Source of the DNA: Chloroflexota bacterium
GTDB lineage: Bacteria > Chloroflexota > Limnocylindria > Limnocylindrales > CSP1-4
Assembly (NCBI GenBank): GCA_021777365.1
Contig: JAJYDP010000402.1
Span: 1 to 5,180, forward strand
Direction: 5' to 3'
Length of the DNA: 5,180 nt
This document shows positions 1-5,153 of this stretch, piece after piece. Within the stretch, counting starts at the first letter, position 1. Each line of letters starts with the position of its first letter. Below the pieces are notes generated by a model, which was given only the letters and a program-made list of their open reading frames with translations, was not told the DNA's origin and ran no database searches. A program made the position numbers and the translations under genes.

Positions 1-303
1 GAGGCGCAACACGGCGAGGTCGTCGGCGATACCCTGCCGCACGCGAGCGATGGAGCGCTGGAGCCCGTCGCGCCGCGTGGCATCGCCGTGGACCAGGTCG
101 TCGAAATCGAAGCCAACCCAGATGCGGTTCTCGGGGTCGTCCTCGCACCAGGCCCTGATACCCTCCCGCTGTCCCTCAATCGAGTCGCTCGCCCCTCGCG
201 ACGCAACCTGGTCCCGAGCGGACTTCGACGGGCTCTTGCGGCCGTAGCCCCAGATCCGGCGGGGGCCGAGGTCGTCGTAGGGCAGGGCCACCCTGTTGAT
301 CAC
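1..303 (-). CDS. Serine recombinase (resolvase/large serine integrase family), N-terminal part, cut by the window edge
   Basis: Reading the minus strand from a GTG at 303 gives 101 codons that stay open to base 1, so the gene continues outside the window. The protein has the serine-recombinase catalytic signature Y20-G-R22-K-S24 (YxRxS), in which the Ser is the DNA-attacking nucleophile. It then has S41-I-E-G-Q45-R, a resolvase-type DF-D segment near 65-69, R77-R-D-G-L81-Q, and finally DDLAVLRL, which in this family leads directly into the LDRLxR motif just beyond the edge. Such enzymes make staggered double-strand breaks and exchange strands for integration, excision or inversion. No ATG exists in this frame: it is closed by TGA at 331-333, and GTG 303 or GTG 291 are the only standard starts. 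No good Shine-Dalgarno precedes either. It lies just downstream of, and on the same strand as, a truncated arsA. Total length, and hence small resolvase versus large serine integrase, cannot be decided here. Confidence 0.85.
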   Translation of the reverse strand, partial: MINRVALPYDDLGPRRIWGYGRKSPSKSARDQVASRGASDSIEGQREGIRAWCEDDPENRIWVGFDFDDLVHGDATRRDGLQRSIARVRQGIADDLAVLRL

Positions 304-343
304 GCGCGGATCATACCGAGCCTGTGATGTTCATACAACAGAC
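304..343. other. Probable element/chromosome junction (att site region) inside arsA
   Basis: On the minus strand, ArsA-like coding holds through GQESDV (codon ending at 341) and possibly the next two codons. It then gives way to non-homologous sequence leading into the recombinase GTG at 303. The segment is visibly less GC-rich than its surroundings. Serine integrases usually lie directly beside one attachment site, so the crossover should fall in this interval. The exact core dinucleotide cannot be assigned from one end. This is inference from the truncation plus the neighbouring recombinase. Confidence 0.5.
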
Positions 344-550
344 GTCGGATTCCTGGCCCCACAGGTTGGGGGCCACCGGGGTGGGCTCCGGGCCGAGCGG
401 CGTGTCGAACGAGTCGGCCAGGCTGTGCGCCGCGTCGGTGGAGAGGACGATGGTCCGGTAGCCGCGCGCGGCTGCCAGGAGCCCCGTCGCAGCGGCGACG
501 CTGGTCTTCCCCACGCCGCCCTTGCCCGTGTAGACGATGATGCGCGCCAT
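311..550 (-). pseudogene. arsA: Truncated ArsA/Get3-family ATPase, N-terminal fragment of 79 residues
   Basis: The fragment starts at ATG 550, four bases after a GGAGG. It begins with a textbook ArsA N-terminus: a beta strand and the deviant P-loop G9-KGGVGKT-16, followed by STDAAHSL (37-44, nucleotide-binding/switch region) and the family-typical PLGPEP...APNLWGQE at 51-67. ArsA-type ATPases use ATP to drive arsenite efflux, or act as Get3-like or unassigned cytoplasmic ATPases; they are usually about 300 residues or more. Here family resemblance fades at about residue 70 (SDVCCMN...) and a TGA follows at 313-311. The Walker B/DTAP region and the whole C-terminal half are missing. A serine recombinase gene begins 7 bases after the stop, so I infer that an integrated element splits the gene. 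Its other half should lie at the element's far end. An upstream extension to ATG 634 overlaps the GDPD gene and is not family-like. An assembly chimera is the alternative explanation. Confidence 0.8.
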
Positions 551-552
551 GC

Positions 553-572
553 CGCCTCCAGTTGCGGAGGCG
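553..572 (-). promoter_or_regulatory. Hairpin that masks the arsA ribosome-binding site
   Basis: A perfect 7-bp inverted repeat (553-559 with 566-572) encloses a 6-nt loop. In the minus-strand mRNA the 3' arm contains the whole GGAGG Shine-Dalgarno (555-559), and the arsA ATG follows two bases after the stem. The SD would be paired when the hairpin forms, which suggests lowered or conditional translation. There is no U-tract, so it is a poor candidate for a terminator of the preceding gene. The pairing is seen directly; the regulatory role is inferred. Confidence 0.4.
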
Positions 573-600
573 ATCGTACCGCGGGCTGCCCGGACCGGCC

Positions 601-1266
601 TCAGGCGCTCTCGAGCGCCGCGCCCTCGACGCACGCGGCGAAGACGCCGAGCGCCGCCAGGTGCACCAGGTCCCGGCGGCGCCGCACCGTCCAGGCCACC
701 AGGTCCAGCCCCAGGAGACGGGCACGCTCCGCTCCCGCCGGGTCGATGGCCGTCCAGCGCGCGGCGATCCCGGTGCAGCCCAGGTCGCGCGCCAGCTCGA
801 GCGTGCGTGCCTCCAGGTCGTCGGCGTTGAGCCAGCAGCGCCAGCCCGGCTCGAGCGCACGGACGTGGGCCAGCACCGCCGGCTCGAACGAGGAGACCGC
901 GGCGCGGCCCGGCGCAGGCCCCCGCGCGTGCCGGAGCTGTGCCACCACCGCGGCCGCCACGTCGTCCTTCAACTCGACATCCAGGAACGCCGTCGCAGGG
1001 ACGCGGGCCAGGACCTCGGCCAGGGTGGGGACACCGAGCGCGGCCAGCGTGGCCGGATCCAGGTCGGCTGCCCGGTCCGGGCGACCCTGGACGCGTACCA
1101 GCGTCGCGTCGTGCAGGACGATCGGCGTGCCGTCGCGCGCGGCGCGGACGTCGAACTCGATGCCGTCACAGCCCTCGACGGCCAGCGCGGCGTCGAAGGC
1201 GGCGAGCGTGTTCTCGGGCGCGCGGCGGTGATCCCCCCGGTGCGCCAGGCGCAGCGGTGCTGCCAT
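601..1266 (-). CDS. Glycerophosphodiester phosphodiesterase family protein (221 aa)
   Basis: The family hydrolyses glycerophosphodiesters to glycerol-3-phosphate and an alcohol, in a TIM barrel with a bound metal. The protein shows the defining N-terminal pattern: A-H9-R10-G11, P17-E18-N19-T20-L with AF, I36-E37-F-D39-V, D45-G46 and L-H52-D53. Later come D96-V-E98-L-K100, S125-S-F (a strand-6 type motif), and G186-LDLVAW192-T193-V near the end. H9 and H52 are the expected acid/base pair; E37, D39 and E98 are the metal ligands. At 221 residues it is a compact bacterial member, with no signal peptide or membrane segment, so it should be cytoplasmic. The usual C-terminal GVDgiiTDxP is replaced by [12 protein letters not shown] (207-218). 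ATG 1266 is chosen because family homology starts at residue 4; codons upstream to 1473 do not look like protein. No SD is seen, and the transcript may be leaderless. It is on the same strand as its neighbours but separated by 225 bases from the HAD gene, so it may be its own unit. Its substrate is unknown. Confidence 0.85.
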   Translation of the reverse strand: MAAPLRLAHRGDHRRAPENTLAAFDAALAVEGCDGIEFDVRAARDGTPIVLHDATLVRVQGRPDRAADLDPATLAALGVPTLAEVLARVPATAFLDVELKDDVAAAVVAQLRHARGPAPGRAAVSSFEPAVLAHVRALEPGWRCWLNADDLEARTLELARDLGCTGIAARWTAIDPAGAERARLLGLDLVAWTVRRRRDLVHLAALGVFAACVEGAALESA

Positions 1267-1491
1267 CGCCGCAGTCTCGCATCGGGCGTGACGACGGACA
1301 ACCTCGCTCGCCGCGGATCGCCCGGCCTGCCTGCCCGGTCGGGTAGCGCGGTTCGGAACCAACGGCCCTTGGGCGCCGCATGGCCGGCGGCGAACCTGAC
1401 GGAGTCCCAGCATTCCCCTGCTGGACGGGCGCGCGAGGAGGCCGAGGAGCCGAAGGCGGAAGGCCGTCGACACCTCGGTCTCTTTGCATGC
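1267..1491. other. Intergenic region between the GDPD and HAD phosphatase genes
   Basis: These 225 bases hold no convincing gene; an open frame reading on upstream of GDPD has no family features. Three small perfect palindromes sit close together: 1334-1343 (CCCG arms), 1350-1360 (GGTTC arms around a single base) and 1365-1374 (GCCC arms). None is followed by a T-tract on either strand, so no intrinsic terminator can be called. On the minus strand, TTGTCC followed 17 bases later by GAGACT (an A/T match at the key -10 positions 2 and 6) ends seven bases before the GDPD ATG. This is a weak candidate for a leaderless promoter. Confidence 0.4.
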
Positions 1492-2262
1492 TCAGCGCTC
1501 GGACCAGAAGCGGATGCCGTCCAGCACCCCCGCGGCGAACGCCAGTGGCGAGCGGTACACGTCGCCGTCGACGACCGCGTCCAGCTCCGGGAGCGCGTTG
1601 GCCACGAGCGTCCCGCGGAAGCCCGCCGAGAGCAGGTCGGCATCGTTGCCGGAGTCGCCGAAGGCCAGGACATCGTGCGCCGGCAGGGACCAGGCATCTG
1701 CCAGGAAGCGGGCGGCGGGCCCCTTGCCGGCGCCCGGCGGGATCACGTCCAGGAAGCGGCCGGCGCTGTAGACGAGCCTGGCGGGGATCCCGCGCCGGGC
1801 GAGCGCCTGCCGGATCGCCGCCAGGTCCCGCTCCTCCAGTTGCAGCGTGTCGTAGCTGGCCTTGCGGCGCGTCTGGTGCACCGGATCCTGGGCCTCCAGC
1901 CCGGGGTATCCGGCCAGCGCCTCGCGCACGTGGTCGGCGCTCCAGTTGCCGAACCGTTCGAGCCACCCCGGCCACGGCCGCCAGCCCGACGCCCCGCCCG
2001 TGCCGGCAACGTGGATCTCGGTGCCGACACCGGTGATGACGGCATCCGGCTCCGGCAGCCGCCCGGCCGCGATCAGCTCGCACACGGCGGCCACGCTGCG
2101 GCCGGAGGCGTAGACCAGTCGCAGCCGGTCCCGGCGGCCGCCGACCCAGTCGCGGAACGTGGCGAGCGCCTCGTCGTCGCCCAGCAGCGTCCCGTCGAGG
2201 TCCGTCACGATCATCCGTCGCCGCCCGGTCGCCACCGGGGACGGAGCGGGGCGCGCGCTCAC
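1492..2262 (-). CDS. HAD-superfamily sugar-phosphate phosphatase, sucrose-/mannosylfructose-phosphate phosphatase type
   Basis: This is the second step of fructoside synthesis: removing phosphate from sucrose-6F-phosphate or mannosylfructose-6-phosphate. The HAD motifs are complete: motif I D21-L-D23-G-T (Asp nucleophile and acid/base), motif II S53 in ASGR, motif III K180 in PPGAGKG, and motif IV G202-D203-S-G-N206-D207. The stretch between motifs II and III is a C2B cap with ITGVGTEIH (76-84), KASYD (134-138) and FLDVIPPGAGKG, all typical of sucrose-phosphate phosphatase relatives. The C-terminal ANALPEL (221-227) is also shared. The length of 256 aa is normal for the family. The start GTG 2262 overlaps the glycosyltransferase stop as GTGA, implying translational coupling; ATG 2214, five codons before D21, is an alternative. 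There is no signal peptide. The pairing with the synthase fixes the role better than the sequence alone. Sucrose versus mannosylfructose as product is unresolved. Confidence 0.85.
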   Translation of the reverse strand: MSARPAPSPVATGRRRMIVTDLDGTLLGDDEALATFRDWVGGRRDRLRLVYASGRSVAAVCELIAAGRLPEPDAVITGVGTEIHVAGTGGASGWRPWPGWLERFGNWSADHVREALAGYPGLEAQDPVHQTRRKASYDTLQLEERDLAAIRQALARRGIPARLVYSAGRFLDVIPPGAGKGPAARFLADAWSLPAHDVLAFGDSGNDADLLSAGFRGTLVANALPELDAVVDGDVYRSPLAFAAGVLDGIRFWSER

Positions 2263-3569
2263 CCGGCGAGATCCATCCGCCGCAGCGCGCGGGCGTCCCC
2301 GTGGTGCCGCCCGGCCGCCCGTATCAGCCGATCGAGTTCCGCGGCGATCGCGCTCCAGGTGAACGCGGTGCGGACGCGGCGTGCCCCGGACCGCGCCAGG
2401 CGCTGCGCGATCCGCGGATAGCGCAGGACCGTCGCGATCGCCAGGCCGAAGGCGGGCGGATCGAGAGGATCCGCGTAGATCGCCTGGGTCCCGTAGGTGA
2501 CCATCTCCCAGAGCCCGCCCGCCGTGGTGACCACCGCCGGTGTCCCGCAGGCCATCGCCTCCACGGCCGTCATCCCGAACGGCTCGTATCGGCTGCTCAG
2601 CGCGAAGACGTCGGCCATCCGGTACGTGTCCGCCAGCGCGTCGTCGGGCACGTAGTCGTGCACGTCCACGCGATCGGCGATCCCGAGCTCCGCCGTCAGG
2701 GCCCGCAGGTCGTCCACCTGCCGCGCCTCACCCGGGGTCGGGCTGGTGGACCCGACGGCCAGGAGCAGCCGCGCGTCGGGCACGCGCTGGAGGACGGCCG
2801 GCATGGCCCGCAGGAGCAGGTCGTAGCCCTTGTTGGCCGCGACCCGCCCGAGCGCCAGCACCAGCGGGCCCTCGATGCCCGCCCCCCGCCGCAGCTCGGC
2901 GCGCCTCCGCGGCGAGACCGGGAAGAAGCGCGACGCGTCGTACCCGGCGGGCACCACCGCGATCCGCCGGGGATCCACGCGGTATGGATCGACCACGAGC
3001 AGCTCGCGCTGCTGGGGGCTGGTGGCGACCACCGCCTCCGCGGCGTGGCAGATCGACCGCTCCTCCCGGATGCGGCGCGCGAAGTTGTACTGCCGGTCCA
3101 GGTCGGCAGGATCGCCGTCCATGCTGTCGCGCTTCCACGCACCGAGCGAGTGCGGCGTGTGGAGATGCGGGATCGCGAGAAGCCGGGCGAGCGCGGTGCC
3201 GGCGAGGCCGGCGTCCCAGTAGTGGCTGTCGATCGCAGCGTAGACGAGCCCATGGCGCCGGATGAAGGCGTGCGCCGCGGAGACCCACTCCGGGACCGCC
3301 TCGCACATCCACTCCTTGCGGATGAGGTGCGGCCCTCCGGCCGGGATGCGCACGATGCGCACGCCCTCGCCCAGCGGTTCGACCGCCGGCTGGTCCTCGA
3401 AGCGGCGCGTGAAGATGTCGACCGCGTACCCCAGCCCCGCGAGCCGCCGCGACAGCTCCAGGACGTAGACGACCTGGCCGCCGGTGTCGGGACGACCGAG
3501 CTCGGGGTGCCCGGACACATAGCCGTGCAGGGACAGCATCATGATCCGGGAGGTGCCATCTGTCGACAT
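2259..3569 (-). CDS. GT4 glycosyltransferase, mannosylfructose-phosphate synthase / sucrose-phosphate synthase type
   Basis: The enzyme transfers a hexose from a nucleotide sugar (GDP-mannose or UDP-glucose) to fructose-6-phosphate. From ATG 3569 the protein has 436 residues with a two-Rossmann GT-B layout. The N-terminal acceptor half carries LSLHGY (12-17), G25-RPDTGGQ-32, TRRFEDQP (54-61), SHYWDAG (115-121) and HTPHSLG (137-143). The C-terminal donor half carries GRVAANKG (241-248), SSRYEPFGMTAVEAM with the retaining-GT EX7E pair E329/E337, CGTPAVVT (341-348), then TGG-like AGGL and YADP. The HGYVSGHPELG start and TRRFEDQP recall, from memory, the Agrobacterium mannosylfructose-phosphate synthase more than plant or cyanobacterial sucrose-phosphate synthases, so mannosylfructose is my preferred product at modest confidence. 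ATG 3569 follows AAAGGA with 5-nt spacing and lies below a good promoter. ATG 3629 would fall upstream of the predicted transcription start. It overlaps the phosphatase gene by four bases. Confidence 0.87.
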   Translation of the reverse strand: MSTDGTSRIMMLSLHGYVSGHPELGRPDTGGQVVYVLELSRRLAGLGYAVDIFTRRFEDQPAVEPLGEGVRIVRIPAGGPHLIRKEWMCEAVPEWVSAAHAFIRRHGLVYAAIDSHYWDAGLAGTALARLLAIPHLHTPHSLGAWKRDSMDGDPADLDRQYNFARRIREERSICHAAEAVVATSPQQRELLVVDPYRVDPRRIAVVPAGYDASRFFPVSPRRRAELRRGAGIEGPLVLALGRVAANKGYDLLLRAMPAVLQRVPDARLLLAVGSTSPTPGEARQVDDLRALTAELGIADRVDVHDYVPDDALADTYRMADVFALSSRYEPFGMTAVEAMACGTPAVVTTAGGLWEMVTYGTQAIYADPLDPPAFGLAIATVLRYPRIAQRLARSGARRVRTAFTWSAIAAELDRLIRAAGRHHGDARALRRMDLAG

Positions 3570-3574
3570 GGCCA

Positions 3575-3580
3575 TCCTTT
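3575..3580 (-). promoter_or_regulatory. Ribosome-binding site that fixes the glycosyltransferase start
   Basis: AAAGGA on the minus strand lies five bases before ATG 3569. It selects this start over in-frame ATGs at 3629 and 3575: the former has no such signal, and the latter would leave almost no spacing. Confidence 0.55.
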
Positions 3581-3629
3581 CCCGCTGCGCGGACGCTCCC
3601 GCAGCGTGATTCCAGCGACAGTGGCGCAA

Positions 3630-3658
3630 ATAGTAACCTTATGGAAACAATCTGTCGA
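3630..3658 (-). promoter_or_regulatory. Sigma70-like promoter for the glycosyltransferase-phosphatase pair
   Basis: On the minus strand, a -35 element TCGACA (3658-3653, five of six consensus bases) is followed by a 17-base spacer and a -10 element TACTAT (3635-3630, four of six). The start of transcription would fall near 3623, leaving a leader of about 54 nt before ATG 3569. The promoter sits in the most AT-rich segment of the window, between the divergent genes. No equally good promoter could be seen on the plus strand for GH32. Confidence 0.45.
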
Positions 3659-3661
3659 CCC

Positions 3662-3667
3662 GGAGGG
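3662..3667 (+). promoter_or_regulatory. Strong Shine-Dalgarno sequence upstream of GH32 with no standard start codon after it
   Basis: GGAGGG is followed after five bases by ATC at 3673 (and ATC at 3676), in frame with the GH32 protein. No ATG, GTG or TTG occurs in this frame between the stop at 3634 and ATG 3724, which is 56 bases beyond this signal. The SD therefore argues that translation begins at an AUC codon near 3673, or that the start codon is mis-sequenced here. Confidence 0.45.
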
Positions 3668-3672
3668 ACCCG

Positions 3673-3723
3673 ATCATCGAACAGGGACGCCCGCGGCTGC
3701 ACCTCACGCCGCCGACCGGCTGG
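3673..3723 (+). other. Probable N-terminal extension of the GH32 enzyme (non-standard start)
   Basis: These 17 codons are in frame with the GH32 gene and read IIEQGRPRLHLTPPTGW. The RPRLHLTPPTGW part is what the family normally has directly before MNDPNG (an aromatic/His, PP, G-W pattern), so it should be translated. A start at ATG 3724 would cut the protein at the edge of its nucleophile motif. Candidate starts are ATC 3673 or 3676, or CTG 3697, which has AGGGA nine bases upstream. Confidence 0.6.
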
Positions 3724-5124
3724 ATGAACGACCCGAACGGACTGGGGTTCCACGCGGGCCGGTTCCATGCCTTCTACCAGCACCAGCCCGACGGCCCGCG
3801 CTGGGGCCGCATGCACTGGGGCCATGCAACCAGCCGCGACCTGGTCACCTGGGAGCACCTGCCGCTCGCCCTCTCGCCGGACGACGACGGCCCCGACGCG
3901 GACGGCTGCTGGTCGGGCTGCCTGGTGGAGGACGGCGGCACCCCCACGATCCTGTACACGGGCGTGCGGCAGGAGGGCCGGCTCCGTCGTGCGTCGATCT
4001 GCCTGGCCACCAGCCGCGACGACCTGCGCACCTGGGAGAAGGCGCGCGGCGGCCCGGTGATCGGCGGGGCGCCGGCAGGGATCCGCCCCGACGCCTTCCG
4101 CGATCCCTTCGTCTGGCGCGACGGGGACGGCTGGGCCATGATCCTCGGCGCCGGCACGACGCGCTACCGGGGCGCCGTCCTCCTGTACCACTCGCCGGAC
4201 CTGCGGACGTGGCAGTTCGAGGGGCCGCTGCTCACGACGGAGGCGGCCATCGCCGCCGACCCCGCCCTCGTCGTCGACGAGATCGACAGCCCGTGCTGGG
4301 AGTGCCCGCAGCTGGTGCGCCTCGACGGGGCGGACGTCCTGGTCGTCTCGATCGTGGACCGGGCGCCGCGGGTGCGGCCCGCCCACGTGGTGGCCTTCGT
4401 GGGCGAGTTGACGGGCAACCGGTTCCACGTCCATCACACCGAGCGGGTCGGGCTGGGACCGGACCTCTACGCCCCCGCCGTGATCGTCGCGCCCGACGAC
4501 CGGCGCCTGCTCTTCGGCTGGATCCCCGAGGACCCGCCGGCGCGCGGCTCCCGGCGCACCTGGGCCGGCGCGCTCACGTTCCCCAGGGTCCTCTCGATCG
4601 ACCCGGACGGGCAGCTGCGAATCGACCTTGCGGCGGAGGTCGACCGCTTCGACGCATCCGCCGTGCGGCTGGCGGGCGGCACGATCCGCGACGGCGCGCC
4701 ATGGACGCGGGAGTTCCACGAGGGCTGGCTCGAGCTTCGCCTCTCGATGCTGCCGCAGGGCGCCGCGTCGATCCGCCTGGACGTCCTGGGGTCCGACGGG
4801 CCGGTGGCCGAGGTGCGGTACGAGACGCAGCACCGTCGCCTCGCGGTGTACCGGATCGGCGTGGTGCGGGTCGCCGGCCGGGAGGCCCATCGCGCCACGA
4901 CGCTGCCGCCGGGCCCGGACGGCCGGCTTCGGCTGCGGCTGATCCTGGATGGCTCCGTGATGGAGCTGGTGGCGAACGACCGGGTGACCGCGACCGCGCG
5001 GCTGCCGCGCGCGGCGGCCGGTCCCCGCACGATCACCTGCTCCGCCATCGGTGGCGCGTTCCACCTCGACGACGTCGAGGTCTCGGGTCCCGGGTCCGGC
5101 ATCGTCGCCCCGGGTGCGAGCTGA
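3724..5124 (+). CDS. GH32 beta-fructosidase (invertase/sucrose-6-phosphate hydrolase family), at least 466 aa
   Basis: The enzyme hydrolyses terminal beta-fructofuranosides such as sucrose. Numbered from ATG 3724, the five-bladed propeller domain shows the MNDPNG motif with nucleophile D3, a CWSGC motif (62-66), F125-R-D127-P with the transition-state Asp, and W192-E193-C-P with acid/base E193. Further on are D247-LYAP, LFGWI (263-267) and WAGALTFPRVL (280-290). The C-terminal beta-sandwich (about 310-455) has L-DGSVMELVAND (409-419), like the family's D-S-S-VE-F-N segment. All three catalytic residues are present, so it should be active. There is no signal peptide even with the upstream codons included, so a cytoplasmic site is expected. 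ATG 3724 is the first standard start, but homology continues upstream to about 3688, so the true start is probably near 3673. It diverges from a fructoside-phosphate synthase/phosphatase pair, which makes sucrose or mannosylfructose the likely substrate. Levan, inulin or a phosphorylated sugar remain possible. Confidence 0.9.
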   Translation: MNDPNGLGFHAGRFHAFYQHQPDGPRWGRMHWGHATSRDLVTWEHLPLALSPDDDGPDADGCWSGCLVEDGGTPTILYTGVRQEGRLRRASICLATSRDDLRTWEKARGGPVIGGAPAGIRPDAFRDPFVWRDGDGWAMILGAGTTRYRGAVLLYHSPDLRTWQFEGPLLTTEAAIAADPALVVDEIDSPCWECPQLVRLDGADVLVVSIVDRAPRVRPAHVVAFVGELTGNRFHVHHTERVGLGPDLYAPAVIVAPDDRRLLFGWIPEDPPARGSRRTWAGALTFPRVLSIDPDGQLRIDLAAEVDRFDASAVRLAGGTIRDGAPWTREFHEGWLELRLSMLPQGAASIRLDVLGSDGPVAEVRYETQHRRLAVYRIGVVRVAGREAHRATTLPPGPDGRLRLRLILDGSVMELVANDRVTATARLPRAAAGPRTITCSAIGGAFHLDDVEVSGPGSGIVAPGAS

Positions 5125-5139
5125 TAGCGCCGCCTTCCC

Positions 5140-5153
5140 AGGAGGGCTGACTG
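5140..5153 (+). promoter_or_regulatory. Ribosome-binding-like AGGAGGG followed by CTG, possible start of the next gene
   Basis: AGGAGGG (5140-5146) lies 15 bases after the GH32 stop. No ATG, GTG or TTG follows on the plus strand within the 34 bases left. CTG at 5151 is four bases after the signal and opens a frame reading LRRALRSASR to the window end. This could be the basic start of a membrane or exported protein co-transcribed with GH32, but the fragment is too short to identify. Confidence 0.25.

Larger units (their letters stand above)
3558..3659. repeat. Exact 10-bp direct repeat ATCTGTCGAC, two copies across the divergent region
   Basis: The copies lie at 3558-3567 and 3650-3659, 92 bases apart. 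Each contains the 6-bp palindrome GTCGAC. The right copy overlaps the -35 box of the synthase promoter. The left copy touches the synthase start codon. They could be operator half-sites for a regulator shared by both divergent genes, but two short copies could also arise by chance. Confidence 0.35.

Noticed and set aside
551..634. Extending ArsA upstream to ATG 634
   Set aside because: The extra 28 residues overlap the end of the GDPD gene and do not resemble ArsA. ATG 550 has the SD and begins exactly at the family N-terminus.
296..1231. A 311-codon plus-strand frame opposite arsA and GDPD
   Set aside because: It is rich in Ala, Arg and Ser with no family features, and the opposite strand carries clear P-loop and GDPD motifs.
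562..2421. A 619-codon plus-strand frame across GDPD and the HAD gene
   Set aside because: It is antisense to two well-supported genes and has shadow-type composition.
3570..3629. ATG 3629 as the glycosyltransferase start
   Set aside because: It would lie upstream of the predicted transcription start, has no SD, and adds 20 residues not typical of the family.
3641..3727. ATG 3641 as the GH32 start joined by a frameshift
   Set aside because: Its frame encodes a 28-residue peptide (METICRPGG...) unlike any GH32 N-terminus and ends at TGA over ATG 3724. The conserved sequence is already continuous in the GH32 frame back to 3673.
2301..5150. A 949-codon open frame on the plus strand
   Set aside because: It is antisense to the glycosyltransferase and out of frame with GH32. 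Its product is low-complexity and rich in Arg, Pro and Gly with no domain, as expected for a shadow frame in GC-rich DNA.
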